Assembly (NCBI RefSeq): GCF_010183535.1
Contig: NC_071330.1
Span: 6,739,717 to 6,803,716, forward strand
Reading direction: 5' to 3'
Origin: Caenorhabditis remanei
Taxonomy: Eukaryota; Nematoda; Chromadorea; Rhabditida; Rhabditidae
DNA length: 64,000 bases
Below, in pieces: positions 35,209 through 47,705 of this stretch (positions are counted from its first letter, which is position 1; every line of letters starts with the position of its first letter). The notes below the pieces were generated by a model. It was given only the letters and a program-made list of their open reading frames with translations, did not search any database and had not been told where the DNA came from. Both the position numbers and the translations under genes were made by a program.

Positions 35209-38200
35209 ATGGCTACATTTGGATTTCTCAGCGCACCACTGAAATCAACAAATGAAGTCGACTTAGTCAAACCGCTCACTAGTTACATTGATAACGTCTA
35301 TAACACTTCGGAAGATAACCGAACGGATGTGGCGGAAGCTGTTCAGGAACTCAACAAACTCCGATCGAAAGCTTGTTGCCAGCCATTGGATAAGCACCAG
35401 AGTGCTCTTGATGTTCTTACTAGGTAATAGAAGTTTCAGTGATGATAATACATTTGATTTATTCCTAACTTACAGGTACTACGACCAATTGGTTGCCATA
35501 GAAAGTAAAATAATAATATCCGCTACACAAAACCCTGTTGTTTTCAAATGGAAAGATGCATTTGATAAAGGAAGTATTTTTTCGAGCAGAGCATCACTTT
35601 CGCTTTCCGATGGATCATTCGAACGAGCCGCTGTCCTTTTCAATATTGGATCCCTAATGTCACAGATCGCGGCTTCGCAACAATTCCATACCGACGATGA
35701 GATAAAAATCTCTGCGAAACTGTTCCAACAATCTGCTGGAGTTTTTGCACGACTTCGTGATGCTGTTCTTGGAATGGTACAACAAGAGCCAACACCTGAT
35801 CTCATGCCTGATACATTGGCTGCACTTTCTGCGTTAATGGTTGCACAGGCTCAAGAGGCAATTTATATAAAAGGACACAAAGACAAAATGAAGGCTGTTT
35901 CCATGGTTAAAATATCTGCGCAAGTTGCTGAATTTTATGCCGAAGCTCAAAAGATGATGACCAAAGATGTTGTTCGTGGGTTATGGGATAAGGAATGGAG
36001 CGCAATTGTAAGCGGAAAAACTCTTGCTTACCAAGCTCTTTCCCAATTCCATCAAGCAGAAGTGAATGGAGAAGCTCGTCAAATTGGAGAGCAACTGTCT
36101 CGTCTTGCCGAATCATTGAAAATTTTCGAGACAACTCAGAAATACTTGCCGAAGGATATTACTGGAATATGGGACATCTACCCAACAATCAGTAAAGCAT
36201 ATGCGGCAGCAAAGAAGGATAACGATTTCATTGTAAGTAGCTAAGGTGAAAAATGAATAAAAACAGTCAAATTTAGTATCACGAGAAAGTTGCCGATTTC
36301 CGTACACTGCCTGCCCTCCCGAAAGCTCCACTTGCCAAACCAACTCCAATAGTCAACCCAATGACACCAAACTTCCGAGGTAAGCCTTTTTTCAAAATCA
36401 ATAATCGGAAATTCATCATTTTCCAGATATGTTCTCTCTTCTGGTGCCTGTCCAAGTTCACAATGCTATGCAGTCATACGATGCCAGGAAAGCCGAACTC
36501 GTTAATATGGAGACTGTTAGAATGCGAGAGGCTACCCAACTTATGAATGGGTTTGTTTTAACTACACGGTTCAAATATTTAAATACTATTTACAGGGTTC
36601 TTGCATCCTTGAATCTACCGGCCGCGCTCGACGATGTCACTTCCTCGGAAACACTTCCAGAATCGATCAAGATGAAATCAGCAAAGCTTAAACAAAATGG
36701 AGGAAGTGCTGAAATCATGCGATTGTTCTCTGAGCTTCCAACACTTTATCAACGCAACGAAGATATTCTTACTGAAACTAGCCGTATCCTCAACGAAGAA
36801 AAAGAGAGTGATGATACTATGCGTAAGCAACTGGGAACAAAATGGTCGCGTATGTCTAGCGATCAGCTTACTGGACCTCTCGTTACTGAAATTGGAAAGT
36901 ACCGTGGTATACTTCACACCGCTTCTAATGCTGACAAGATGGTCAAAGAAAAGTTTGAATCTCATCGACAAGGAATCGAATTGTTGTCGAAAAATGAGTC
37001 GGAGCTCAGATCGGCAATTCCTGGACAGACTGCGCATTCCACCGGAGAAACTGATACTGTTCGTCGTTTGAGAGAGCTTATGACTCAATGGAACGAGGTT
37101 ACTACTGATAGAGAACTTCTAGAGAAAGAACTTAAAAACACCAACTGCGATATCGCGAATGATTTCTTGAAGGCATTGGCTGAAAACCAACTAATTAATG
37201 AAGAGCATATTTCAAAAGAAAAGATAGGACAGTTGTTCGGTGATTTGAAACGACGTGTCCAAGGATCACTTGATAAGCAGGAAGAATTGATGAAGGAAAT
37301 TCAAAGTGCAAACAACAAGTTCACTGGGGAAAAGACTGGATCAAGTACTGGAGCAGAAAGAGAGCGAATCTTGAAGATGTTGGCTCAGGCAGCAGACGCT
37401 TACGCCGAGCTGAAAGCTAATTTGGAAGAAGGAACCAAATTCTACAATGATCTCACACCAATTCTTGTCCGCCTTCAACAAAAAGTCAGCGATTTCGCAT
37501 TCGCTCGTCAAACAGAAAAAGAAGATTTGATGAGACAGCTGCAGTTGAGCATTGTATCTGGTGAGTTTCCCTCCACAAATAAGCAAATTTTCCTATCGGA
37601 AAATGTAATTTTTAAATGTTGACAGTATATTCAGATGACGGTATGTGATAAATTCCTTTTCTATGATCCGGTTTGTTGTTCATATTTCAAGTATAGTGAT
37701 GTTTTTTTTATAGTTTCTTTTTGTTTCTGTTGTTCTTGGTAGCAGTGCCTTGTGATTTCAGGTCAAGCAGCAAAAGCAGTCGTCGATGGTGTCAATAGTC
37801 TCGTTTCATCATATTTGACAACTGGTCCGTTTTGAGCGCTCTCGCTTCCTTATCTAAAATTGCATGACTATGACAATATTCAGTTTATTGTCTTCATCGT
37901 TTTCAAAACAATCATTTTTCCAGGAACAAGCTCTGCTCCACCAAGACCACCACCACCACGCCCAGCTGCTCCGAATCAAAGTGTGGAATCACCAATCCCT
38001 CCACCAAGAACGCAACAGTCGATGCAAGGTAAGAAATTGAACTGTTGCTGTTACTATGCCTTCTATGTGTTCATCGTCCTCTACATTATTTAACTAACAT
38101 TCTGTCCATCATTTGTTGAAATTCAACTGTGTATTCAGCAACTCCTGGAGCTCCTCCACAGCAGCAAGCTGCTTATAATCCATACCAACAGCAACCACAA

Positions 38201-38592
38201 ATGCAACAGTTCCAACAACATCCTGGGTACTATCAACAGCAGTTGCCATACGGTGTGTTTTGTGTTTTAATTTTTGTCTGTCCATACTAACAAAAATAGA
38301 GAATGTAAATTCACAGTTTATATCGTTCAGTTGCGAGTCCACGTCAGATACTTTTCACCCAAAATGTTTTCAATATCATAATTTTTATTCAGGTCAACCA
38401 CAGCCACAAATGATGTTCCAACCGCAATATCAACCAACTTTCGCTGCTCCATACCCAACTTTCCCTGGTGCCTTCCCTTCATACCAGCAGCAGCAATGGC
38501 CACAACAGCAACAGCAAGGAGGATTTCCACCAAATCCACAATTTGGACAACAGAATCAACCGCAAGGAGGCGGCACCAATCCATTCCAATAG
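35209..38592 (+). CDS. alx-1: ALIX/Bro1-domain endosomal adaptor
   Basis: Exons 35209-35423, 35476-36232, 36277-36379, 36427-36550, 36596-37560, 37762-37824, 37924-38028, 38139-38252 and 38393-38592 give 881 residues, close to the length I recall for C. elegans ALX-1. A Bro1 domain fills roughly residues 1-370. A coiled-coil V domain follows (about 375-720), then a Pro/Gln/Tyr-rich tail (PPRPPPPRP, repeated QQQ, ending GGGTNPFQ). ALIX proteins bind ESCRT-III and ALG-2 and work in multivesicular-body sorting, endosomal recycling and cell death. An NPF near the end (TNPFQ) may bind EH-domain proteins such as RME-1, consistent with what is known for C. elegans ALX-1. A 15-nt optional microexon is possible at 37626. 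TTTTCAG lies one base before the ATG. Confidence 0.93.
37626..37640 (+). other. alx-1: Candidate 15-nt microexon of alx-1
   Basis: Flanked by an acceptor (TTGACAG) and a strong donor (GTATGTG). Inclusion keeps the frame and changes the junction from G-Q to V-Y-S-D-D-G-Q, just before the Pro-rich tail. Skipping it also gives an open frame, so alternative use is plausible. Confidence 0.55.
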
Positions 38593-39030
38593 TTACTTTT
38601 TCTCATTCCTAATGTAGATACTCCAAAATTTTATCCACCCTTTTACTCTCCCCGATATTTTAAGGGTTGGAGATATCCCTGTGCATTCTCAACCACTGTT
38701 GTTCCCATTTTTCTTGCTATCTACGTGTTGTCTATTACTTCGTAAATTTCGATTTTCTAGTAAAATGTTTTAACAGCATTCTTCTGAATTCAACAAGTTT
38801 TTAAATTTTCAAATACAAATTTATTGGATTAAAAAAATACAATAATTTCTGTTAAAAATATTATGATAATTAAGAGTTAGTGAAGAAAGATATATTTACA
38901 AGAAACATTAATGAGAAAAAACTGAAAATTATTCGAAAGGGAGTTTCACCGGTTTCTTTTGACATAACCCGTAAAACGAATAAAACGAAACTACAAATCC
39001 ACTAATTTAGAGTAAAACTTTTCAAAGATA
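38593..39030. other. Convergent 3' intergenic region
   Basis: It lies between the stop of alx-1 (+) and the stop of the membrane-protein gene (-). AT-rich 3' UTR sequence with poly(A)-like words is present. No gene is seen. Confidence 0.55.
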
Positions 39031-40849
39031 TCAAACAGATTCCAATCCAGAATCGTCATGCCTCGAAGAGTTTGGAGATGTTACATGACGTTGTGTTGAA
39101 TAGGTTGGAGGATGGAAAAGTTGAGTTTGTGGTGGGAAAATAGGTGGATGAACTGATGGAGGAGGTGGGCGATACGTCTGATATCCATCACGTGTGTACG
39201 TGGAATGATACATTTCCGGATGAGGATTCTGATGATGATGCGAGTTGAACATATTCGGATTCTGATGACTTCCACTTCCATGAAGAGATGAAGCAGAATC
39301 CAACGGAGATGTCATTGTGGATTCAGATGATTTATTAGAAGACGTCATCCAATAAGTCAACGGGCGTTGTTGTTGTTCCCAAGGGAGATCGTATCTGGAA
39401 TTTCGAAGGATGAATTTTATCAGTTCTTTCAATTTGTTGTACCTATTATTATCCTCTGCAATTTCGTGCCCTTTAACCGAAATATACGGGTGAAATCTCG
39501 GTTTTTTGAGTGTCTCCTTAACCAATCTCTTATTTCTCAAGTACATAACCAAAATGACAGCGAATGCAGTTGATGCCAAAACAGCAACAATTGCAAGAAC
39601 TAATACTCCGATATGAACGATTCGATCATCAGAAATCAATGAAGAAGACGATCCGAATAGCCACGCAGCCGATCCAGCTCTCAATCCAGTTGCCTCACTT
39701 CCCGGTTCTTGTCCAATTATTGTAATTTCTTTTGGATCTGGACACCATGGACATCTTTCTGTGTGCTTGACAACAGTCATCGTTGCATTGAAGCATTTCC
39801 CTTTCACTTTAATTTTTAATGAATCCATCGGCGGTTTTCCAGTTGGTTTCTCTTTTTCCAAATGAGCAACAATCTGAAACGGATCGAAAATTGTTAACCT
39901 CATCTAATATTTGTCTGTTCTAAACGGCATTATGTTGACTCAAAAACGGTGTGACGTGGCAATCGATCAACAGAATACAATACCACGTCACCAGATGAAC
40001 CGCTAAAAGGTACACACATTGGTAGAACAGTTTCATCGTTCTTTACCCACCTTTTTATGCTCTTCTGGGAAGATTCTGATAGAGGGGGATTGATCACAAA
40101 TTCTCGGGAAACCATAGGTCCGATCTGTTCCAACAACTTGGGCGGACATTGAGATATCCTCAGTACGTCCTGATGGCCAATAAGAGACGAATGGACGATG
40201 AGATTCCTGAAATCATGAGAGATTATTAATTTTAAAAAAGAGGGTTTTTGTGATGTCACACTGTGAAAAACAGGAAACAACAAACACAAGAAAGAAAGGG
40301 TCCCATCTTACGCAATAGTCTTAATCGGGGGCGGCAAAAAGATAAAAAGAGGCATGTGCGCATGGAGAGGAAAGGTGTTCTCTGGCTAATTACAGTTACG
40401 TAAACCCGTCATTTTTCTTTGAATCTCCTTGACACCTTTTGACGGATATTGACGGATGTTTGGGTGAGAACCTGGCGGAGTGAAAGAGGAGACAGTAATG
40501 GGAAAACGGTTATGAGGTGTTGGATAGACACGGTTCTAAGGTTGAAATATGGATTTTAGAGATGCTTGAAAATACTTATATATAGCTAGATAGATAAAAC
40601 CTTTATAAAATTCAGAAATAGTGTTCTTACCTTATCAAAATGTTCGACAATTGGCCAATTCATTGTAACTTTCTCATTAACCGGTAGCAAATCTTTGATC
40701 AGCTGAAATCTCGGATGAGAGCATAATGCAGTTGTCAAACATCCATCAGTCCAGTCAATCTGCTCCACTTCAACACTCAACCAGAACTGATTCGCAAAGC
40801 AATGCGTTGCACTTAATAGTACAAGTAAGAGGATGAGACGAGATCGCAT
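39031..40849 (-). CDS. Type I membrane protein of unknown function
   Basis: Four exons (40849-40631, 40206-40051, 39873-39443, 39394-39031) give 389 residues. A signal peptide (MRSRLILLLVLLSATHCFA) is followed by an extracellular part of about 190 residues. Its Cys occur in GCLTTALCSH, PRICDQ, GKCFNA and RCPWCPDP. A helix of about 25 residues (IGVLVLAIVAVLASTAFAVI) crosses the membrane. The cytoplasmic tail of about 150 residues is rich in His, Pro, Ser and Tyr (PPPPSVHPPIFPPQ) and ends GLESV. The last residues could be a PDZ ligand, which is inference. The acceptor TTATTTCAG lies one base before the ATG, so either the message is trans-spliced or a 5' UTR exon lies upstream. I recognise no domain; it looks nematode-specific. 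Confidence 0.85.
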
Positions 40850-42304
40850 TCTGAAATAATCAAAAATGTGTTAAAGTTGTTGTTTTGGTTTTACGAGTTT
40901 ACGGATGGAATAGGATGCAAAACTACATTTATAGTGAAAAGAAGAAGAAAAACTGATGAAAAATTGATGGGACCACCCCTTTTCTCTCGCATTCCTATCC
41001 TTCATTTTCCATCAGTGAGTACATTGAATGAGAAGGAAATGGAAAAAATGAAGAATGAAAAGAAGGTGATGGATGTTGTTGCCACGTCAACGGAAATAGA
41101 AAAAGAGACTGGGTTATGTGAGAACACAAGAGGAAGGAAGAGGTTGGACCAATATTCTCGGGGGGAAGAAGATGGAGGCAAAGGAGGGGATTACCAGTCA
41201 AAGAGCAGTAAAAGAGATCATAAAACCGTAATACTGTCGATATAACGGAAGTAGAGGGAATGCCTTAATCATCGATTAATTCGAATTTTCGAATCTTGTT
41301 AGTAAATTGTTAGTTAAGAGTGAATAGATAGAATCTAAAACCTCTCTTCTACGAGGGGCCGCAAATTAGTTCTGCATGTCATTGAGCGATTAATAAAAAG
41401 TTGTGAAAAACTCCTCTCAAGGATGATCATTTAATTAGATAAGAAGATGTATAGGGGACGGAAAAGAAGAGGCGAAAAATAAGACACCTTCTTGTGAGAG
41501 ATGAATAGAACATGGGTCGAGTGTCCAGGTGCAATTTGATGCTCGAAGAAGGGGATTATGCGGTAAAATGTGTGGAGAAAGCTTTGTGGACCGGACCGCC
41601 CGTTCGTTCATTTTTTGGATTACACGATGAAGAGAAGAGGTTGGGAAACGGATTACTGTTTTATGGATTGTGAGAATATTCTAATGAATCTAATGGAGTA
41701 GTCCGCTCTTTCCCTTTTTAACAAAGATGAGAATGTGCCGCCCGCGTGAGAAGGTGTCCGTTTAGACAAAAGGTGTTAGTTAAAAGAAAAAAACAGTGAG
41801 AGTGTCAAAAGAGGACATCCAAGTGTTACTAAGGAAATGGAAAAAACGAAGAAAGAGAGAAGAGGAATGCGATTTTCGATGCACATCCACTTGTCGGTGA
41901 TTTTTGTAAGAAATGTATGAAAATGTGACTTTGATTGAAGAGACCGAGATGGCGGGAAACTAAAAGAGACTGCACGCTGTTCATTTGCACATTGTCAATC
42001 AACTTGGTATTCCCAATGTGAGATCTCCATTTTCAGTAACTGAGAGTTGGAATTTCTTTTAGACGCTAATGAAAAATCTTATTTTTGTGCGGTGTGAAGA
42101 ACAAATACTACATTTTCAGTTTTAGAAACCATTTTGGCCGATATCCACGAAACCAGAGTTTTAAACTTGAGACCAAACCACAGGTTTCCAATTCCACTTA
42201 ATCCAATTTTATGATCCTATCGTGCTCACACATCTAATCTGTTCACTCTCTAGCCAACATCTTGAACAGTTGCTCCGCCAAAGGCAAGTGCCCTACAGTA
42301 TCCC

Positions 42305-42331
42305 TCTTCTTCTTCTTCTTCTTCTTCTTCT
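42305..42331. repeat. TTC/CTT microsatellite
   Basis: About nine uninterrupted TTC units. Its mirror, a GAA run, occurs at 47682-47705. Confidence 0.9.
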
Positions 42332-45300
42332 AATACCAAACTTGGTTAGCAAGTACTTACAAAAATACACTGCTTCTTCTCCTTCTTCGTTTTTCTACCA
42401 AAAACTGAATTGAAACAGGGAAGAGAAGCACTGCTTTGAGTGTGTCTATTTGTACGGCCCGTGCTCATCAAGTGGTCTCCACTTTTGTGCGCCGCGCCGT
42501 CGAGAGGCAAAAATTGGGGAAAAGTAAAAGAAAAAATGGAGAAGAACTGAACGGATTCAGAATTCCGAAGTTGAAGTATCAGGAGTGGAAGAAGTGGTAA
42601 ACAGGGTGTACGGATCAACGAATGTGACCGGTGGGGACTCTTTTTGATGTCCGGAGTGGAGGAAATGTCTTGAGGAAATGAACACTAATCGGGTGGAAAT
42701 GACTCTCAGCAAAAGAAAGGAAAGAAGCACGGTGAGTTGAGAAGGAACGAAATGAAGCAAATGTCAATGACACGACTATAAAATAGTTATTACCTCGAAT
42801 GAGAAGGAACCGAGAGTCAAAGAGGTCACAAGGGTTCCAGAGCTGATTGTAAAGTATGACAAGTTTAGGGTTCGATTGAATAATTATCTAGATCTATGCA
42901 TCATAAAAAAGTTGTTTGACTGTAAAGATAGAGATCAACCAGATGGAATTTGAGTGACCTCAATTCTAAAAAGATCTTCGTTGGTTCTTCGCCTAGAGTA
43001 AAAACCTTCAAAAATCCATTAAATCTATACGAATTCACTTGAAGAAGAACGCGACAATTGCTCAAAACCATTACTCAAGAAGAGCATAAAATGCAAAAAA
43101 GTAGTTTTGTTTTTATTGCTTTCATCGTAAATCAGTGCCAAAAGGAAATAGCTCTCTCTCTTTTGAAAATAATTTGTATTCGAGAGAGAGTATTAATTAC
43201 CTGAATATACCAAGAAAGGGTCAAGATGATGTGTTCGGGACGGAAAGAAAGGCGGCAGGCGAACACCTTCCGCACGGAGAAAAAAGGAGGTAAGCGAGCG
43301 GCGGATGAAGATAAAAGAAAAAAGAAAAAGAAGAGCGGCTCGATTACAAGAAATGCACCTCATCGATCAGTACAATGTCAACAGGAGGACACTCTTACAG
43401 ATTAGAGCAACCTCAAAAGAGAGATCATAAAAGAATAGTGTTTGCATTAAATTGAAAACGGATTAGGTGAGTACATTGATGATACAGGAGACCGCGGGTC
43501 AAGTTTGTCTATTTGTTGTTGTTGGGTAATCAGAGAATGCGAATTCATTAGGGGGAATGGATTAAACTATTTCTCAGGATACAGCTAGAACCTTGAAAAG
43601 TGAGTGAAGATCTCTAATTATGTCTCTCATCCATCCGGAGAATCTACAAAAAAGCGCGATTGAGGTCTATTATTAACAGGATAGTCCGGTCTCCTTCTCT
43701 CTTTTTTCTTATTTGTAATTAGGTGACACAACAAGCATTGAAACTTTCTTCTCCTCATCTCTCTTATTTTCTTCCTGAGAAAGAAACTTGAGAAGGATGG
43801 AAAAAGAACAAGACAGTCCAAGTTTTCTGTGTCTTTCACCTGAAATCATTGGATCCGATGTCAAGATTATTACACCTCGCGGGGAGAACTGGAAAGTAAC
43901 GTGAATCGGGAAGCGAATTTTTGTTTTTTGAGCATTTCGGAGATAAGAGAGAAGGTGTGTAATTAGTAATTACAAGTGTCAAGGATGAGTGAGAGGGAGG
44001 AAAAAGCGAAAATATTTATGCATGTGGGAAAAACAGAGATGGCACAAAGCAGATGGTGGTAGATTCAGAGGGGATTCAGGAGAGGAAAAAGTAGGAGGAG
44101 ATAAAGTGGGAGGAGAGTTGGGATAGAGGTTTTGGGAGTTTCTAAAAGAATAATAGACGGTGAAAACAAGAAAGTTGAAAGGCTCGATTGCTGATTACTG
44201 TACCTACACGGATAGACAAAAATGTCTGAACGTGATTAGTAAATGAATGTCCACAACTATTTCAATACCGCATGTGTTTCACCGGAAGAAAGGTTGTTGT
44301 TTATATTTATTTTGATTTCGGTAAACTTTCCTCCAATTTTCTCTCAAAAATCTTTTCTCACAGGAGCATTTACATCTTATTCTCTCCAGTCGACTATCTC
44401 CTTCTCCCTGACACTTCCAATATCTCAAATCTGTCACCCAAATTCACCGAAATACAACACTCTTTCCCACCAGCTTTTAACCTTCTCTTCGCTACCATCT
44501 GACGCCAAAAATCCTAGATTTCAATGACAGTTGTGTTCCAATTCTACAGTGACATACACCAAAACAACTGTTCTTCATATTTCCCTTAATCTTTTTGAAG
44601 TTTTTGAAGTGGAAGTTTGAGGGGCCTCAGACCAAAAGGCTGCCAGAAAAAGCGAAAAGATTACGGATTGAAACGTGGGAAACCAAAAAAGTTGCCGAAA
44701 AAAGGAGAAGCAAAACGGCGATTAAGTCCATGGGTTTCGAGAATATGTGATTCAGAATTTTAGAAACGCAAGAAGAAACAGAAGAAACACTTTTGCCGCT
44801 TTTCGTGCCCAACCAGAGTAATTATGTAATTATGTTCACTGAGAGGTCTCTCTCCGAAACAGGATACACTATGTGCTCGCGCAAGCACATAGAGGAAATG
44901 TGCAACGATTCCGAACGATTAAACTTTTGAGCCTTCGGGTGAAGATTCGAAGAAGGAAGAAGAAGAAGAGTAAGGAGTTGTTGAAGATTTGGAAATAGAA
45001 GAAGAATTGGGTAAAAGGGTGGGAAGGACAACAGCTGTGGTCACTGGAAGAGAGGAACACATACATTCTGATGGAATTTTTGATAAGGTTGCGAAACAAA
45101 AGTTGCATATTCTGATGGGAAAGATGAGTTACAATTCTTCAGTCTACGTTTGTTTTAAATGGATGAATAGATTTCCAAATAATTAAAAAAGCTTTATCTT
45201 CAGAAATCATTTTCAAGACCTCTTTTTTCAACATTAAATTCAACAGACGTCTTCTGTTTTTTAGTTCATGACTTTCTCTCGTTTCTTATTATCTAGAATC

Positions 45301-46561
45301 GAATCTTTTCGTGTGTGTGTCACATTGAAATCATCGTCAATAGAATGTGCTTCTTCTCTTCTTGACTTCTACATTGAATTTCCTGAAATCGCTCTTCTAG
45401 TCTCACTTGTCTCAGATAACTCTCATTCTTTTGCACAAGAAAAAAAAGTTGATCGAGGGAGAAATTAGAAGCCAAAACTTAAACCAACATCACACGGAAA
45501 CAAACATAAGGACATCTGGTTCTGGTTTCTTTGGATGATTTCGAGCAGGAGAAGATGGAAAAGACGAAGAAGAGGAAGAACAAAGGCAAATTTAACGGAA
45601 ACTAAAATGAAATAGATTGGGAAAAGTAAGGAGAGAACAGAGATAATTTAAAGAGATTGATGGATGAGAAGAGCTGTGGTTTTAAGTTGAAATAACATAG
45701 AGAGGAACAACTTATCTTAATAGAAATTTATGCCTTGGAACTTTTTCAAAAATTATTTTTAGAATAGAGGGATTTCTTTTAGATTGTCTTAGAAAATTGG
45801 GGGGATGGCAGTATCCAACTAGTGAGTTTCAGACTGTGACTTACTGTACATGATTCGAACTAAATAGAGCTCTCCAACTCAAACTTTTTGAAGTCAGGAG
45901 GTATTCAAGATACTGTGTTATTGTCTAACAAAAAAACTCAATGAGAAAAAGAAGAGTTCATCGGCAACTAAAAGAGACGATAATCTACTGTATAATCATA
46001 AGAACCAATAAGAGAACTAAGCAATCAAATAATCAGAAGGCGAGAAAAGGAAACAAAAAGAGAGGAAGAGCATCTCATTGAAAACTAACGAATCTAAGAC
46101 AAGTACCTAGAGAATGGGTGCGGAAAGACCGGTCAGTAAGCGGAAAAAATTAAGAAAGGGGTACCAAGAGGGGGCAAAGAGAATGATTAGTGAGATGAGT
46201 TGATGAGCATGATAAGCCGTGCGCAGGAGGGAGTTTTTCGAGAGCAAGTGCCAACTTTGTGCTCCGTTTTCCTCTCTAATTTCTCTCCCGCCACCGCACT
46301 TTTTTGTGTTGTGTTTATTGATGAGTAGATAGAATAGATAAAGAAGAATATTATATTTCTTTGATTGATTTCAAAAACGAAATTAGTTTTCGAAAGAATC
46401 GAAAAACAATGGATATACTAGTAGGTACTGAGAAATAGTAGAGGAGGAGTCAGAATGGGCGGAGCCCAAACGGAAATTCGGAGAAGAAGGGGAAGAGAAA
46501 AGAAGGGAAAAAAGGAGATTGAAGGCAATTTAAGAGAATATTGTTAGAAATTCAAACTGAC

Positions 46562-46632
46562 CTAGTACTTGTTCTCTTGTTCCAGCTGATAAATTGGCTC
46601 AATTTTGAAAATGAACGTCTCCGAGGAATGAC
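46562..46632 (-). other. Isolated exon-like segment in the gene desert
   Basis: On the - strand this 71-nt segment has an acceptor (CTTTCAG) and a good donor (AG/GTCAGT). Two frames are open through or nearly through it: one reads VIPRRRSFSKLSQF..., the other reads HSSETFIFKIEPIYQ and reaches a stop at the donor. It could be a non-coding 5' exon of the membrane-protein gene starting at 40849, an exon of an unrecognised gene, or chance. Confidence 0.25.
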
Positions 46633-47681
46633 CTGAAAGTTGGAATAGTTGAAAGAAATGGAGAAAAAAATGTTCAGGTGAGAAATAAGAAAAGAGAGAA
46701 GGTAGAGTGAAGACAATTAGAAGGAAAGTGACGTGGAAACATGTAATCATTCAGACGGTATGATGGATGAATACTGGAGCAAGATTCCAAATAAGATAAG
46801 AGACATATGTGTGGACACGTGGCAGATTGATGGCTTAATTTTAGACTTGTGAGTGGATAGAGAAATCTAAATAAAAATGGTATTAGTTTTCTGCTTAGGA
46901 ATCCCAATTTGATTTCAGCCAAACGTCATTGTTTCTAGCCTAACATTAAAAAACCATGTGTTCCTCTTCCGTTAATACCAAAACTTTATCGGCTTCACAC
47001 ATTGTTTCATCTTCCAAATTGCCTTCGTCGGCAGATGATCAAACACAAAAAGTCGCGCACCCCCACCGTCAAAAACTGCTCCAAACACATCTGGGAGCAG
47101 TGCGTGACGTGGCAACACTTCAAAGATTGCCGACGAACATGTGCTCCGCCAACGGCTAATTTTTTTTTAGTAGAAAGGCAAATCGAAAACAGTTGGCAGT
47201 GTTGGTTGATTTACCACACCTTGTCCTTCGGTAAACTGTAAAAGTGAGATCAAGAAGAGAAAAAGTGTCTTTCGCGCAAAAGGGACCATCGTAAAAGTAT
47301 GAGAAGAAAAAAGAACAAGTGTAAGTACATGCGATTAATAATCACAGATTCGTATCTTTTTACTATGATGACCCTCCGTTATTTTCCCTTGAGAGGAACT
47401 AGACGATGACCGACTAATGAGTACTAGGAATCGTCGTCTTCTTTTTGAAGTCACGCCGACTGAACGGGTATGATAACGGAAGGTGTTACGCAACACGTGT
47501 CCATAGGAACACATTCATCAAAAATGACAGGAACAAATTCGGGTGAAAAGAATAGAAAAAAGAAGAGTGAAAAGGGAACGGAAAGAAGAATATGTACTAG
47601 AAAAGAGGGCGAGAAGGAAACTATGCTAATATCATGTCAATTTTGGAGACGTTTGAAGCAACAACATAGTATAGTGAGATA

Positions 47682-47705
47682 GAAAGAAGAAGAAGAAGAA
47701 GAAGA
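47682..47705. repeat. GAA microsatellite
   Basis: A short run of AGA/GAA units inside purine-rich desert sequence. Confidence 0.8.

Noticed and set aside
37824..37836. Read-through of the alx-1 donor at 37825 giving an early stop (LTTGPF)
   Set aside because: Splicing to 37924 continues into the conserved Pro-rich ALIX tail; the short ending would be at most a minor isoform.
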